Of a stretch of DNA of 64,000 nucleotides, positions 1-11,800 are shown one piece after another. Every line of letters starts with the position of its first letter. Within the stretch, counting starts at the first letter, position 1. The stretch covers positions 56,667,433-56,731,432 of the forward strand of contig JBCFYV010000100.1 in NCBI GenBank assembly GCA_039000515.1, given 5' to 3'. The notes below the pieces were generated by a model. The model did not search any database. It was given only the letters and a program-made list of their open reading frames with translations, and had not been told where the DNA came from. The position numbers and the translations under genes are program-made. This DNA comes from Timema cristinae. Lineage: Eukaryota > Arthropoda > Insecta > Phasmatodea > Timematidae.

Positions 1-67
1 TATTTGTTTATCTATCTAACCATATATTTGATTATATTTCTATTTGTCTCCCTGTTTGCATATATAT

Positions 68-102
<35 letters not shown>

Positions 103-121
103 TATTATATCTACATGTTTT

Positions 122-335
122 TAGGGTGACCTGGCGGTCTAGGGGTAAGGTGTCGGATTGTTGTGTGATTTCCAAACCCTTCCTTCACCTCTGACAAGAC
201 GTGTATTAATCACAACTTGTGAATGTGTGGAATGCCAGGCCGCCACCGTGGTTCGGATCTCACGTTAAACAATCAGCCTATCACTACACATTAGCGTAAG
301 TGCGTATAAACCGAACGGGTAGTAAGACGCGGTGC

Positions 336-375
<40 letters not shown>
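122..375 (+). mobile_element. SINE-A, internally deleted, with (AAT)n tail
   Basis: The head gtgacctggcggtctagggg carries the tRNA-like A box. About 65 bp holding the B box is deleted. The tail ends gaacgggtagtaagacgcgg and tgctaa, then AAT repeats. Confidence 0.85.
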
Positions 376-377
<2 letters not shown>

Positions 378-711
378 ATGTTTTTAAATGTATTCATCCA
401 TCTATATGTCTAATTTCTTGTCCATCCATCTATATTTTTATTCATATGTCTATCGATTCATTGATTTATCAATCAATCAATCATTCATTCAATACATCTA
501 TATTTTAAAAAGTAATTTGTAAGCTTATGAATCGTTCTAATAGAAATGTCAAATTTATTATAAAAATTTTCAGTTGTATTTTAACATAATAAATACCGTC
601 GTAGTTGGTTTCACAGATAATGTATAGGACTCCGAAGGAGTTTCTAGGTAACATGTCGTTTTCCCAAAGCCTAGATATCTTATACGTAGCTGCCATATAT
701 TTTTAAAATTA

Positions 712-993
712 TTATTAGCACCGCGTCTTACTACCCGTTCGGGTTGTACGCACTTACGCTAATGTGTAATGGTAGAGTGATTGTGAGATGAAATGGAGGA
801 CCTACAGTTTAACGTGGGATCGAACACGGTGGAGGTCTGGCATTCCACACATTCACAAGTTGTGATTAATACACGTCTTGTCAGAGGTGAAGGAAGGGTT
901 TGGTAATCAGATAAATCTGTGCCGGGACGAGGATTGAACCCCGGCCACCAGCACAGAAGTCTGACACCTTACCCCTAGATACCAGGTCACCCA
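712..993 (-). mobile_element. SINE-A
   Basis: Near full-length copy. On the minus strand it runs from ggtgacctgg through a B box and the shared tail to tgctaataat. It is a tRNA-derived Pol III retroposon of about 280 bp. Confidence 0.9.
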
Positions 994-1129
994 GCTGCCA
1001 TATCGAGTTATTAAAAAATATATATAAAATTCTTCATGAACGTATATATAAAAATTATATAAGTAAGGTATTTAACGTGCACTTTCTGAAACGACTGATT
1101 ATATCAGCACACGACTTTTAAACTGAATT

Positions 1130-1270
1130 AAAGACACAACACCCAGAACTCCGCCTGTTAACTTATCGCTGTGAAAGAGGAAAACACTAATTTCATAAAT
1201 GAACATACCATAAATCGAACCCAGTACTCGTAGTTCAGTAGGCATGTGCTACCGACTGAACGAAGGCGTC
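1130..1270 (-). mobile_element. SINE-D fragment
   Basis: Minus-strand match to the family D head and body (tRNA-like box, then accgataagttaacaggcgg-type body). Diverged. Confidence 0.5.
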
Positions 1271-1998
1271 AAATAACGTCTATTTATTAGTTTGTTTGTT
1301 GAATACACTTTTTTTAAAAAAAAGACAGAGTAGCTAATTAAAATACTAAAACCTTTTTCAAAGATGACCATTACAATGTTGTCAGAGATAAAAATATCTG
1401 AAAGTTTGCTTGGGTTTACAAGCGGTGATTATATGCGCTTGGTATCGTAAAATGGTTCTTTTTTGTTACGTCACAGTTAGTACTAACAACAATTATGAAT
1501 TAAGTCTCATTATAAAACCACGATTAATTTCAATTACCATTCGGATAAGTAACTATATTTATTTAATCAAACTATTCATCGAGGAAAAATAAAAACACTT
1601 CCGTCGGCTTGCAACCGAGATGTTGTTTATTGTGTTTACAACGATCGTGTAGTAGTTATTGCCACCTGGTTGACGTCATTAAGGGGCAGGAAATGTCCCG
1701 TGCCATGAAACGTGACCGGCCATTAAATCATCAGTTTATTAGATTGTGCTTATAACAATAACTTTTATGCTTTTCTTCTAACGTTAAGATTACGGTCAGA
1801 TAAGAAGTAAACTATGGAAAGGTACGCTCGAATCCTTCGATTTGTATGGTTATTAAAGAGATTTCAATGGTTATTAGAGAGATTCAAGGTTCGTAAAAAT
1901 CTCATAGAAGTCTCTCGAATACAATGAATACCTTGACTCGATAAAACCATTTATTAGCTAATTTTAAAAAGGAGTTCTATAGATTTATGTAGCTGGGA

Positions 1999-2000
1999 GA

Positions 2001-2079
<79 letters not shown>

Positions 2080-2090
2080 TAATACTATTT
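1999..2090. repeat. (AAT)n microsatellite
   Basis: About 25 AAT trinucleotides. It directly adjoins a deleted SINE copy in minus orientation and probably began as its 3' tail. Confidence 0.9.
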
Positions 2091-2145
2091 AGCGCCGCGT
2101 CTTACTACCTATTCGGCGAGTGCGTTAGACCAAGCGGCCGCCGAA
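2090..2145 (-). mobile_element. SINE-C, tail fused to head by deletion
   Basis: accgcgtcttactac-type tail joins within about 10 bp to the head caagcggccgccgaagcggg. The body is gone. Confidence 0.7.
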
Positions 2146-2189
2146 GCGGGTAAACATATGGAAATTGTTTTAGTAACTTTTATAGACCA

Positions 2190-2330
2190 GATTAAATGGC
2201 CACATGGTCTAAGTCACTACACTCGCAATATATACCAGACTGCTGATGACGGGTAGATCATGTTTAAATCCCAGTCAGGTGGACTAAAGGTGGTCTTATA
2301 AATGGATTCCCAGTCTCTCTCCACGCGACA
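2190..2330 (+). mobile_element. SINE-C remnant
   Basis: Weak head (tggccacatggtctaagtca), degraded B box (gtttaaatcccagtc) and part of the body. Confidence 0.6.
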
Positions 2331-2416
2331 TCGGATACAGTTCCTGTAAAATGTCCCTTAATCATCGCTAAACTATTAATGCAGGTTTGTGGTTAGCGCG
2401 GATTGTTAATAATATG

Positions 2417-3975
2417 CGCAAGCACAGAACTACAAGAATAATGGTAAGAGTTAGTGGTTACCTAATATTGCACACAGAACTACTAGAATAATGGTCAGAG
2501 TTAGTGGTTATATAATATTGCACACAGAACTACAAAAATAATGGTCAGAGCTAGTGGTTATATAATATTGCTCACAGAACTACTAGAATAATGGTCAGAG
2601 TTAGTGATTATATAATATTGCACACAGAACTACAAGAATAATGGTAAGAGTTAGTGGTTACCTAATATTGCACACAGAACTACAAGAATAATGGTCAGAG
2701 TTAGTGGTTATATAATATTGCACACAGAACTACAAGAATAATGGTAAGAGTTAGTGGTTACCTAATATTGCACACAGAACTACAAGAATAATGGTCAGAG
2801 CTAGTGGTTATATAATATTGCACACAGAACTACAAAAATAATGGTCAGAGCTAGTGGTTATATAATATTGCACACAGAACTACTAGAATAATGGTCAGAG
2901 TTAGTGGTTATATAATATTGCACACAAAACTACTAGAATAATGGTCAGAGTTAGTGGTTATATAATATTGCACACAGAACTACAAAATTAATGGTCAGAG
3001 CTAGTGGTTATATAATATTGCACACAGAACTACTAGAATAATGGTCAGAGTTAGTGGTTACCTAATATTGCACACAGAACTACAAAACTAATGGTCAGAG
3101 TTAGTGGTTATATAAATATTGCACACAGAACTACAAAAATAATGGTCAGAGCTAGTGGTTACTTAATATTATGGTCTAGGGGTACGGTGTCAGACTTCTA
3201 TGCTGGCGGCCGGGGTTCGATCCTCGGTCCCGGCACAGATTTATCTGATTTCCAAACCCTTCCTACACCTCTGACAAGACATCTTGTGAATGTGTGGAAT
3301 GCCAGGTCGCCACCGTGGTTCGGATTCCACGTTAAACTGTAGGTCCTTCATTTCATCTCACAATCACCCTACCATTACACATTAGCGTAAGTGCGTATAA
3401 CCTGAACGGGTAGTAAGACGCGGTGCTAATAATAATAATAATAATAATAATACTTAATATTACACACAGAACTACAAGAATAATGGTCAGAGTTAGTGGT
3501 TATATAATATTGCACACAGAACTACTAGAATAATGGTCAGAGTTAGTGGTTACCTAATATTGCACACAGAACTACAAGAATAATGGTCAGAGTTAGTGGT
3601 TATATAATATTGCACACAGAACTACAAAAATAATGGTCAGAGCTAATGGTTATCTTATACTGCACACAGACCTACAAAAATAATGGCAAGAGTTAGTGGT
3701 TATATAATATTGCACACAGAACTACAAAAATAATGGTCAGAGCTAATGGTTATCTAATATTGCTCACAGAACTACAAGAATAATGGTAAGAGTTAGTGGT
3801 TACCTAATATTGCACACAGAACTACAAGAATAACGGTCAGAGCTAGTGGTTATCTAATACTGCACACAGAACTTTAAGAATAATGGTCAGAGTTAGTGGT
3901 TACCTAATATTGCACACAGAACTACAAGAATAACGGTCAGAGTTAGTTGTTATCTAATACTGCACCCATATAACT
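2417..3975 (+). repeat. 50-bp minisatellite, interrupted by a SINE
   Basis: About 25 copies of a unit built on cacacagaactacaagaata, atggtcagagttagtggtta and tataatattg. A SINE-A copy sits inside it at 3171-3450. It ends about 60 bp before gene 1 exon A. Confidence 0.95.
3171..3450 (+). mobile_element. SINE-A inserted in the 50-bp array
   Basis: Body and tail are complete. The head starts at atggtctagggg. The insertion is flanked by matching tacttaatatt on both sides, a clear target-site duplication. Confidence 0.92.
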
Positions 3976-4034
3976 TGTTTACAACTAATACAACCTGTTT
4001 TTCTAAAACCTGTGTGTCTATTGACCCTGTTTAG

Positions 4035-4127
4035 CGAACTACTTGAAGATATGTCACACTCGGGATCCTAAACTCAACGTCTGCATCAAGGACTCCATCA
4101 GTCGACTCATCGTGGCCATGAAGAGTG
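4035..4127 (+). CDS. Gene 1 exon A: N-terminal Cys-pair exon
   Basis: Acceptor is ctgtttag and donor is gtatgg at 4128. The reading starts CG AAC TAC TTG and gives [16 protein letters not shown], then [15 protein letters not shown]. The two cysteines, nine residues apart, match the N-terminal disulfide of takeout/JHBP proteins. The exon is 93 nt (2+90+1). The matching exon in gene 2 is 90 nt. Confidence 0.85.
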
Positions 4128-5773
4128 GTATGGTATTACAACTAGACTTGTTTTAGAGAAGGGTTGGGAGAATCATTGGTGACGGTGTGGACCGCACACG
4201 GACTAAACGTCAAGCTCGTTTAGTCTAGTTCACCGGTGATGTGGAGGTCGAGATCATACTCTCATCCGGGTGTAGTGAGAGTAATTTTCCCTGAATGGTT
4301 TTCCACTCTCTATCTCCACGCAAATGAAGGTAAATTACGGTACATTCTAAACTTCTCATTCCAAGCATACTACATGGTATATATTTATGAATTAATAGGG
4401 GGAGGCTTCCTATGTCTACTTTAAAAGGGAGGTTACCTATGCCTACTAGAAGAGGGAGGCTACCTATGCCTACTAGAAGAGGGAGGTTACCTATGCCTTC
4501 TAGAAGAGGGAGGTTACCTATGCCTTTTATAAGAGGGAGGTTACCTATGCCTACTAGAAGAGGGAGGTTACCTATGCCTACTAGAAGAGGGAGGTTTCCT
4601 ATGCCTACTTTAAAAGGGAGGTTACCTATGCCTACTAGAAAAGGGATTGTTGCCTATACTTACCAGAAGGGGTTGTTGCCTATACCTACCAGAAGGGGTT
4701 GTTGACAATGCCTACCAGAAGGGGTTGTTGCCTATACCTACCAGAAGGGGTTGTTGCCTATACCTACCAGAAGAGGTTGTTGCCTATGCCTACCAGAAGG
4801 GTTTGTTTGTTGCCCATGTCTAATAGAAGATATGTTTGTGCGCAGGTTCCTCGGAGCTGTCTGTAGCTCCCATTGATCCTCTGGACATCCCCTTCATGGA
4901 GATGTACCAGGGCTCCATGAACGCTTCCCTCCAGTTGACCTTGAAAGACACCAGGATCACAGGACTCACCAACACGGAGATACTCACCGTCAAGTGAGTC
5001 TCAGTGGCAAGGGTTCCTACCGGTCCTTCTAGAGACAACACGAAGATTTATCAACCGTCGTGATGTGTTTTCCTCTTCGTCTTTTTATCTTACCTCTTCC
5101 TCTTACTTCCTGTTCAGGCTATAAGCATACATGATAATTATTATATAGGGCCAGGGATGAGGAAGGAAGTGTCTTAGAGGTAAAATACCCGCATTTGCGT
5201 GGAGGAAGAGTGGGGAACCATTCAGGATTAAAACCAACCTCAGTAGACCCGACTGGAATTAGAACCCCGGGCCTCTCGTCGTCAGCAGGTCAGTCCAACA
5301 CGAGAGTGATGCCTTAGACCATTTGACCAATGAAACGGTTAGTTTTATTATTATTATTATCATCATCATCATTATTATTATGATTCATTATATTCTAGTC
5401 TATTTAGTGGTGATGATAATGTTAGGGTTCGAATCCCAAATGGTGCTATAAGTGTTTTTTCCCTTGAATGATTTCCTACTTTATCTCCACACTAATGTGG
5501 CTACATATCGTATGAATTGAAACTTTCTCGTCCATGCTATGTTATTGTGAATATGTGTAAATCACGGATGGGTGGTAAGATGTGGTGCAAATAAAGGAAA
5601 CGTTCTATTGGGCTCCAGGGTGATGGAAGCTTTAGGTGGGGATGTAGGGAACGCGAGTTAAGGGGTGTATTTTTGTAGTTTTTATATAAAAACATTTGTT
5701 TGGTCAAAATAAATCAAAAGGTTCCCCAGTAGAAAATAGTGTTTAATTTTCTTCACATAGTGATATCAACAGC

Positions 5774-5823
<50 letters not shown>

Positions 5824-8800
5824 CATCATCATCACCGCGTCTTACTAACCACTTACGCTAATGTGTAATGGTAGGGTGATTGTGAGATGAAATGGAGGAC
5901 CTACAGTTTAACGTGAGATCCGAACCACGGTGGAGGCCTGGCATTCCCCACATTCACAAGATGTGATTAATACATGTCTTGTCAGAGGTGAAGGAAGGGT
6001 TTGGTAATCAGATAAATCTGTGCCGGGACCGAGGATTGAACCCCGGACCCCCAGAACAGAAGTCCAACATCTTACCCCTAGACCAACAGGTCACCGTCAA
6101 CCTTGTTGTTAAATATCTGTCCTGGAATTTAATGACAACTTTTTATGTTCATTTAAAAAGTTTCTCATCTAATGCCGCCATGCTCGTGACAGATAGTCAA
6201 CAACTGTTGATATCGCCATCTTACGTTCCCTTCACTTCTACCCTAAGGGCTCCTCTACGTTGAATACAATCATACTCACCTATTTATGATAACATATGCA
6301 CATATATTTACAAAACAATTATTTGTTTGGGAGACGTCTAGTACACTTCAAATTGTTCAAGATATTGTAAAATAACTCAAACACACAAAAATATGGCTTA
6401 ACATTCACACGTGAATAAAATTAATTCCCTTTGAACTTTTATGGTGGATTTTTAAAAAAGGAAATGGCTTTATTTGATTTCATCGCAGTCCAAATTGGTT
6501 CTAAAATTTTTCACCCAAAGGATCCTAGTTGTGTTCAATTTAACTGTTTCAAAGTAAATCTTTTATTTCTACACAAGAAAATCTGATTTAAAAACGATCT
6601 ATTCGCTTTACAATCTGTCAGAGATAACGTTATTTACTGTCACTGGTTGCAGGTGTAACGTGGTGGACAACAAGTTTGAGCTGAGCAGTAAGATCCCTAG
6701 TGACGTCACTGTAATATCTCTGTTTGCAGGTGTAACGTGGTGGACAACAAGTTTGAGCTGAGCAGTAAGATCCCCTAGTGACGTCACTGTAATATCTCTG
6801 GTTGCAGGTGTAACGTGGTGGACAACAAATTTGAGCTGAGCAGTAAGATCCCCTAGTGACGTCACTGTAATATCTCTGGTTGCAGGTGTAACGTGGTGGA
6901 CAACAAATTTGAGCTGAGCAGTAAGATCCCCTAGTGACGTCACTGTAATATCTCTGGTTGCAGGTGTAACGTGGTGGACAACAAGTTTGAGCTGAGCAGT
7001 AAGATCCCTAGTGACGTCACTGTAATATCTCTGGTTGCAGGTGTAACGTGGTGGACAACAAATTTGAGCTGAGCAGTAAGATCCCCTAGTGACGTCACTG
7101 TAATATCTCTGGTTGCAGGTGTAACGTGGTGGACAACAAATTTGAGCTGAGCAGTAAGATCCCCTAGTGACGTCACTGTAATATCTCTGGTTGCAGGTGT
7201 AACCTGGTGGACAACAAGTTTGAGCTGAGCAGTAAGATCCCCTAGTGACGTCACTGTAATATCTCTGGTTGCAGGTGTAACGTGGTGGACAACAAATTTG
7301 AGCTGAGCAGTAAGATCCCCTAGTGACGTCACTGTAATATCTCTGGTTGCAGGTGTAACGTGGTGGACAACAAGTTTGAGCTGAGCAGTAAGATCCCCTA
7401 GTGACGTCACTGTAATATCTCTGGTTGCAGGTGTAACGTGGTGGACAACAAATTTGAGCTGAGCAGTAAGATCCCCTAGTGACGTCACTGTAATATCTTT
7501 GGTTGCAGGTGTAACGTGGTGGACAACAAGTTTGAGCTGAGCAGTAAGATCCCCTACCTCGACATTCAAGGACAGTTTATCGCTGAGGGCAACGTCCTGA
7601 CCTTTCCCCTCTTCAGTTCAGGAGGGTTCTCAATCAACATGAGTAAGTACCTCGTGTTCTTCTTTTATATATGTATCTACTTTCTCTCTACCCCTCGGAG
7701 AGAGAAATACTGTGATCGTCAAAAATATTAAATTCAAGATTTTGATAAATGATGACGTTTCATGACCCCCTAAAACCAAAAAAGTGGTTTTCGTGGTTCT
7801 GTCCGTCTGTTTGTCTTTCTCGGCCTGGAGTCGAAATGATTGGCTAAAACTTGGTATTTAGGGTTATTATAATTTTTCCTTGAAGGGTTAATGGAATAAC
7901 ACATCTAGCCCTAAAATTAAGGTTAGTTTACTGAAGGGTATAAAGAGAAAAAAAATCTATGTTTTCAAAATAGGTTTTGATGATTTTGATTGAACTTTGT
8001 ATGTAAATGTTGTTTAAAATTATATGACGGGGAGGTCTAGGATGGAAGACCGGTTGGGCTTACTGAGGATGTTTTCTCAATATCCCTACACGCAAATCAG
8101 GGGACATTGCCTATAAACTCCACCTTACTAATCCCTACTCGGTTATCGTAATTAATATATATTTATTTTCCAATCTCAAGCTTCGTAACTTGACATTACC
8201 TCCATAACTGTTTCCAGGCTGTGCCCAGTTCTTTTTATTCAAGCCATGTATTCTCCACTGCTAGGCCTGTCGTAGTTTCATCTGTTTTATAATATAACTT
8301 AACACTAGGACAGGCACAACACCAGTCTCCCGGCCGTTAATTTATCACTGTAAAAGGGGGTAGCACACATTTCACCAATGATAAATTATTCGGTCATGCA
8401 GGGGATCGAACTAGGGACCCCTAGCTCAGTATATAGACACACTACCGACTGAGCTAAGATGTCGGATCAAGCTTCAAAATTATAAAAGAAAAGGTGACCT
8501 GGTGGTCTAGGGGTAAGGTGTCAGACTTCTGTGCTGGCGGCCGGGGTTCAATCCTCGGTCCCGGCACAGATTTATCTGATTACCAAACCCTTCCTTCACC
8601 TCTGACAAGACATCTTGTGAATGTGGGGAATGCCAGGCCGCCACCGTGGTTCGGATTCCACGTTAAACTGTAGGTCCTTCATTTCATCTCACAATCACCC
8701 TACCATTACACATTAGCGTGAGTGCGTATAACCCGAACGGGTAGTAAGACGCGGTGCTAAAAATAAATAAATAAATATAAAAGAAAAAAGTTCAAAGCTA

Positions 8801-11800
8801 AGCTATTTTTGTATAAATGTTTATAGTATTTATCTAGAAATATCTTACAGTTTCTATCGAGGGCAATCTATAGTCCAACTTCTTAGTTCAATCTGTAGTG
8901 TGTCTGTCTATCGAGCTAAGGGCCCCGGGATTTATTCTTAACATGGTCAAAAAAATACATCTTTGTTGAAATGTGAGTTTTCCCTTTCACAGTAATGAAT
9001 TAATGGTTGAGGGACGAGGTGCTGTGCTGTTATAAACTTACGTTAGCTTATAAGTCTTATGCTGACACAAACAAAAAAGTTTACAAAAATGCACGTTAAA
9101 TAACTCAAATAAATTAAAATTAAAATCTCTATGGCACTGGAGAATATTCGTTTAGGGACTAATCAAATGAGCCCCGTTTCTAAATGTGAACGCCTTCATC
9201 CCGTTGTTTTGTGGCCAGGTGACGCCACTGCTGTGTGGATCATATACTTCCACGACCTGGCGATCAACGGCTCGGAGTACATGTCCATTGACAAGTTTGA
9301 CCTGGACGTCATCCCATCGGAGATAACTTATGACTTTGGCCGAGTCCTGGATGGAGACAACAATTTGGGTCAGAGAAAGTTCATCCACAATTTACTGTAT
9401 CATTTTAATAAGTGTATATAATTTATTATTATATTATTACCCGCCTGGTGGCGTAGTTGGCTAACGCGCTTGTCGTGTTGAGCTCGACTGCTGAGGACGG
9501 GGAGATCGAGGTTCGAATCTCGGTCGTGTGAACTGGGGGTGGTGTTTCCTAAATGGTTTTCCACTCTCCTCCCACAAATGCGGGTTCACTTCCTCTAATT
9601 CAAACTTCCCAATTCCTAATCCAATAGCGTAATTAGTACTTAAAGCGTGTAACCCAACGGGTAGTAAGACGCGGTGCTAAATATTATTATTATATATTAT
9701 TATTATTATTATTATTAGCACCGCGTCTTACTACCCGTTCAGGTTATACGCACTTACGCTAATGTGTAATGGTAGGGTGATTGTGAGATGAAATGGAGGA
9801 CCTACAGTTTAACGTGGGATCCGAACACGGTGGAGAGCCTGGCATTCCCCACATTCACATGTGATATGTCTTGTCAGAGGTGAAGGAAGGGTTTGGCAAT
9901 CAGATAAATCTGTGTCAGGGACCGAGGATTGAACCCGGACCCCTAACACAAAAGTCTGACACCTTACTCCCAGACCGCCAGGTCACCCTATTTTATGATA
10001 AAAGAGAGATACAATCTCTGTGATGTACAGTTAAACTTGTTATTATTATTTTTCAATTTTTTGGCAGCAAGTCTATATGTATAGTTAGGCTTTAAATATT
10101 GTGTTGAAGTTACTTTTACAATTTGATGCCAAATGTTTGTCTGTAAGACGTGATATTTCGGGTGTTTGTTCAAACGGAAAAACAACGGTACACACTCTTG
10201 CTGACAAACATTGAACATTGGTGTGCAAATCCAACCACCTGACTTTGGATTTATAATACCACCAATTAAAAAAAATAATTCTAAATATCTTCAATTTATA
10301 TAACAATTCTCCTATCCCCGCTGGTTGAACTAGTTTATATTTAGAAAATTGAAAAATTACACCTGGACACGGGAATCGAACCCGGGACCTTTGCTTAGTA
10401 CGCCAATGCTCTACCCACTGAGCTATCCACACGTCCATAATAGGACTCTGCCTTAAAGTATGAGTGAAGAATGACCCTGGGCACGGAGACTAATCCTGAA
10501 TAGCTCAGTGGTTATAGCATTGGTGTACTAAACCAAAGGTCCTGAGTTCATTTCCCGTGTCCAGGTGTCAATTTTCAATTTTCAGAATATGATATCTAGA
10601 TGGAGTAATTCTCACTAAAAAGAATAAATACTAGCTTCGGCCGGCTATTTGATTAATAGTTTATATTTACTTGATTTATACTCAATTATTTTATTATTCA
10701 AGTAATTTTGTTATAAATATCATGCATAATATTTTCTTCTAGTTTATTACTTTGTTTTATTAAAATAGTTTAATATTTTACATCACCAATACTTTTTATC
10801 TGATAAATTTAATTGGTTCATGTGGGCCTACCCCGTACGATCCATTAACATAATTTTGATATATTTCTAATCTTCATTTATGTTTTATATCAGTTTTTAG
10901 TTTTATTATTTTCATATTTCTATTACAAAGTTTCCCCTTATTGTTAAACCTAATACATTTTCTTTTGTATAATTGTTTTAAATGTGTTTTATATTATTTT
11001 AGCTGAGCCATAATTTCCCCTTGATATGTTAAATATCTCAAATTTGTAAATTTAATAAATAAAAAATATGATCTATTTAGTATCAAAGTCTTGTCATATC
11101 TTACTTTACTTTAACAATAAAATGGTTTATACTGTACTCTTTGGATTAACAGATTAGGTTATGTTCATAATTTACCTCTGATAACAGATTATATACTGGA
11201 CATAGTTTTCAATTGGAAAATAACTACCATATATTATTTAAACCAACACTTTACAGGAATCCCCTTTTGGACAATCAATATTGATTGAAAGTCATTTTAA
11301 TATGGCAATTTAGAAATGTCTTAATTGATTTATTAATAATACAAAGTTAATCTAAAAAGTTATCAAAAGCTTCTAATCAAACTTCCAGATGGATTAATGT
11401 AAAATTTATCTTCATATTGCTAATTAAATGGGCTAAAATGTAAGTAACTACAATAGTTGAACAATTTTTACTATTCGCCATTGTGACAATATGAGTTTTT
11501 CATTTATCAAATAATAGGCTTTCTATGAAAATCAGACTGTAATTTGTAAATATAAAACTGATTTTGATATAAACAGTCTAAAGTTACCCTGTCCTATTGA
11601 TGTATATTTTTTATTTATAATTCTAATAAAAGCTGTCATTTATTAAGATTTTTGTTTTTATTTTCAGGTGAAGCGATGAATAAGTTTCTGAATGAGAACT
11701 CGCACGAAATATTCAAGGACATGAAACCTAAAATTATGGATGAACTTGGCGAAATATTCAATGAAATTGGCAATCAAGTGCTTAAAAACTATCCCAAAGA

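Noticed and set aside
3091..3342. Open frames across SINE-A copies (for example [20 protein letters not shown])
   Set aside because: The same peptide appears wherever SINE-A occurs (23899, 12604, 36287); it is translation of a Pol III retroposon.
4412..4705. Plus-strand frame of RGRLPMPTR repeats
   Set aside because: 27-bp satellite translation; intronic, not in phase with exon B and with no signal or domain.
6608..7569. Minus-strand open frames of 111 and 209 codons
   Set aside because: They are read-through of the 78-bp tandem repeat (78 is a multiple of 3) and antisense to the takeout exon copies.
10377..10440. Possible genuine tRNA gene (minus strand)
   Set aside because: It has A and B boxes, but the same head plus body recurs at 10490 and 39205 and no intact acceptor stem is visible, so it is a SINE head.
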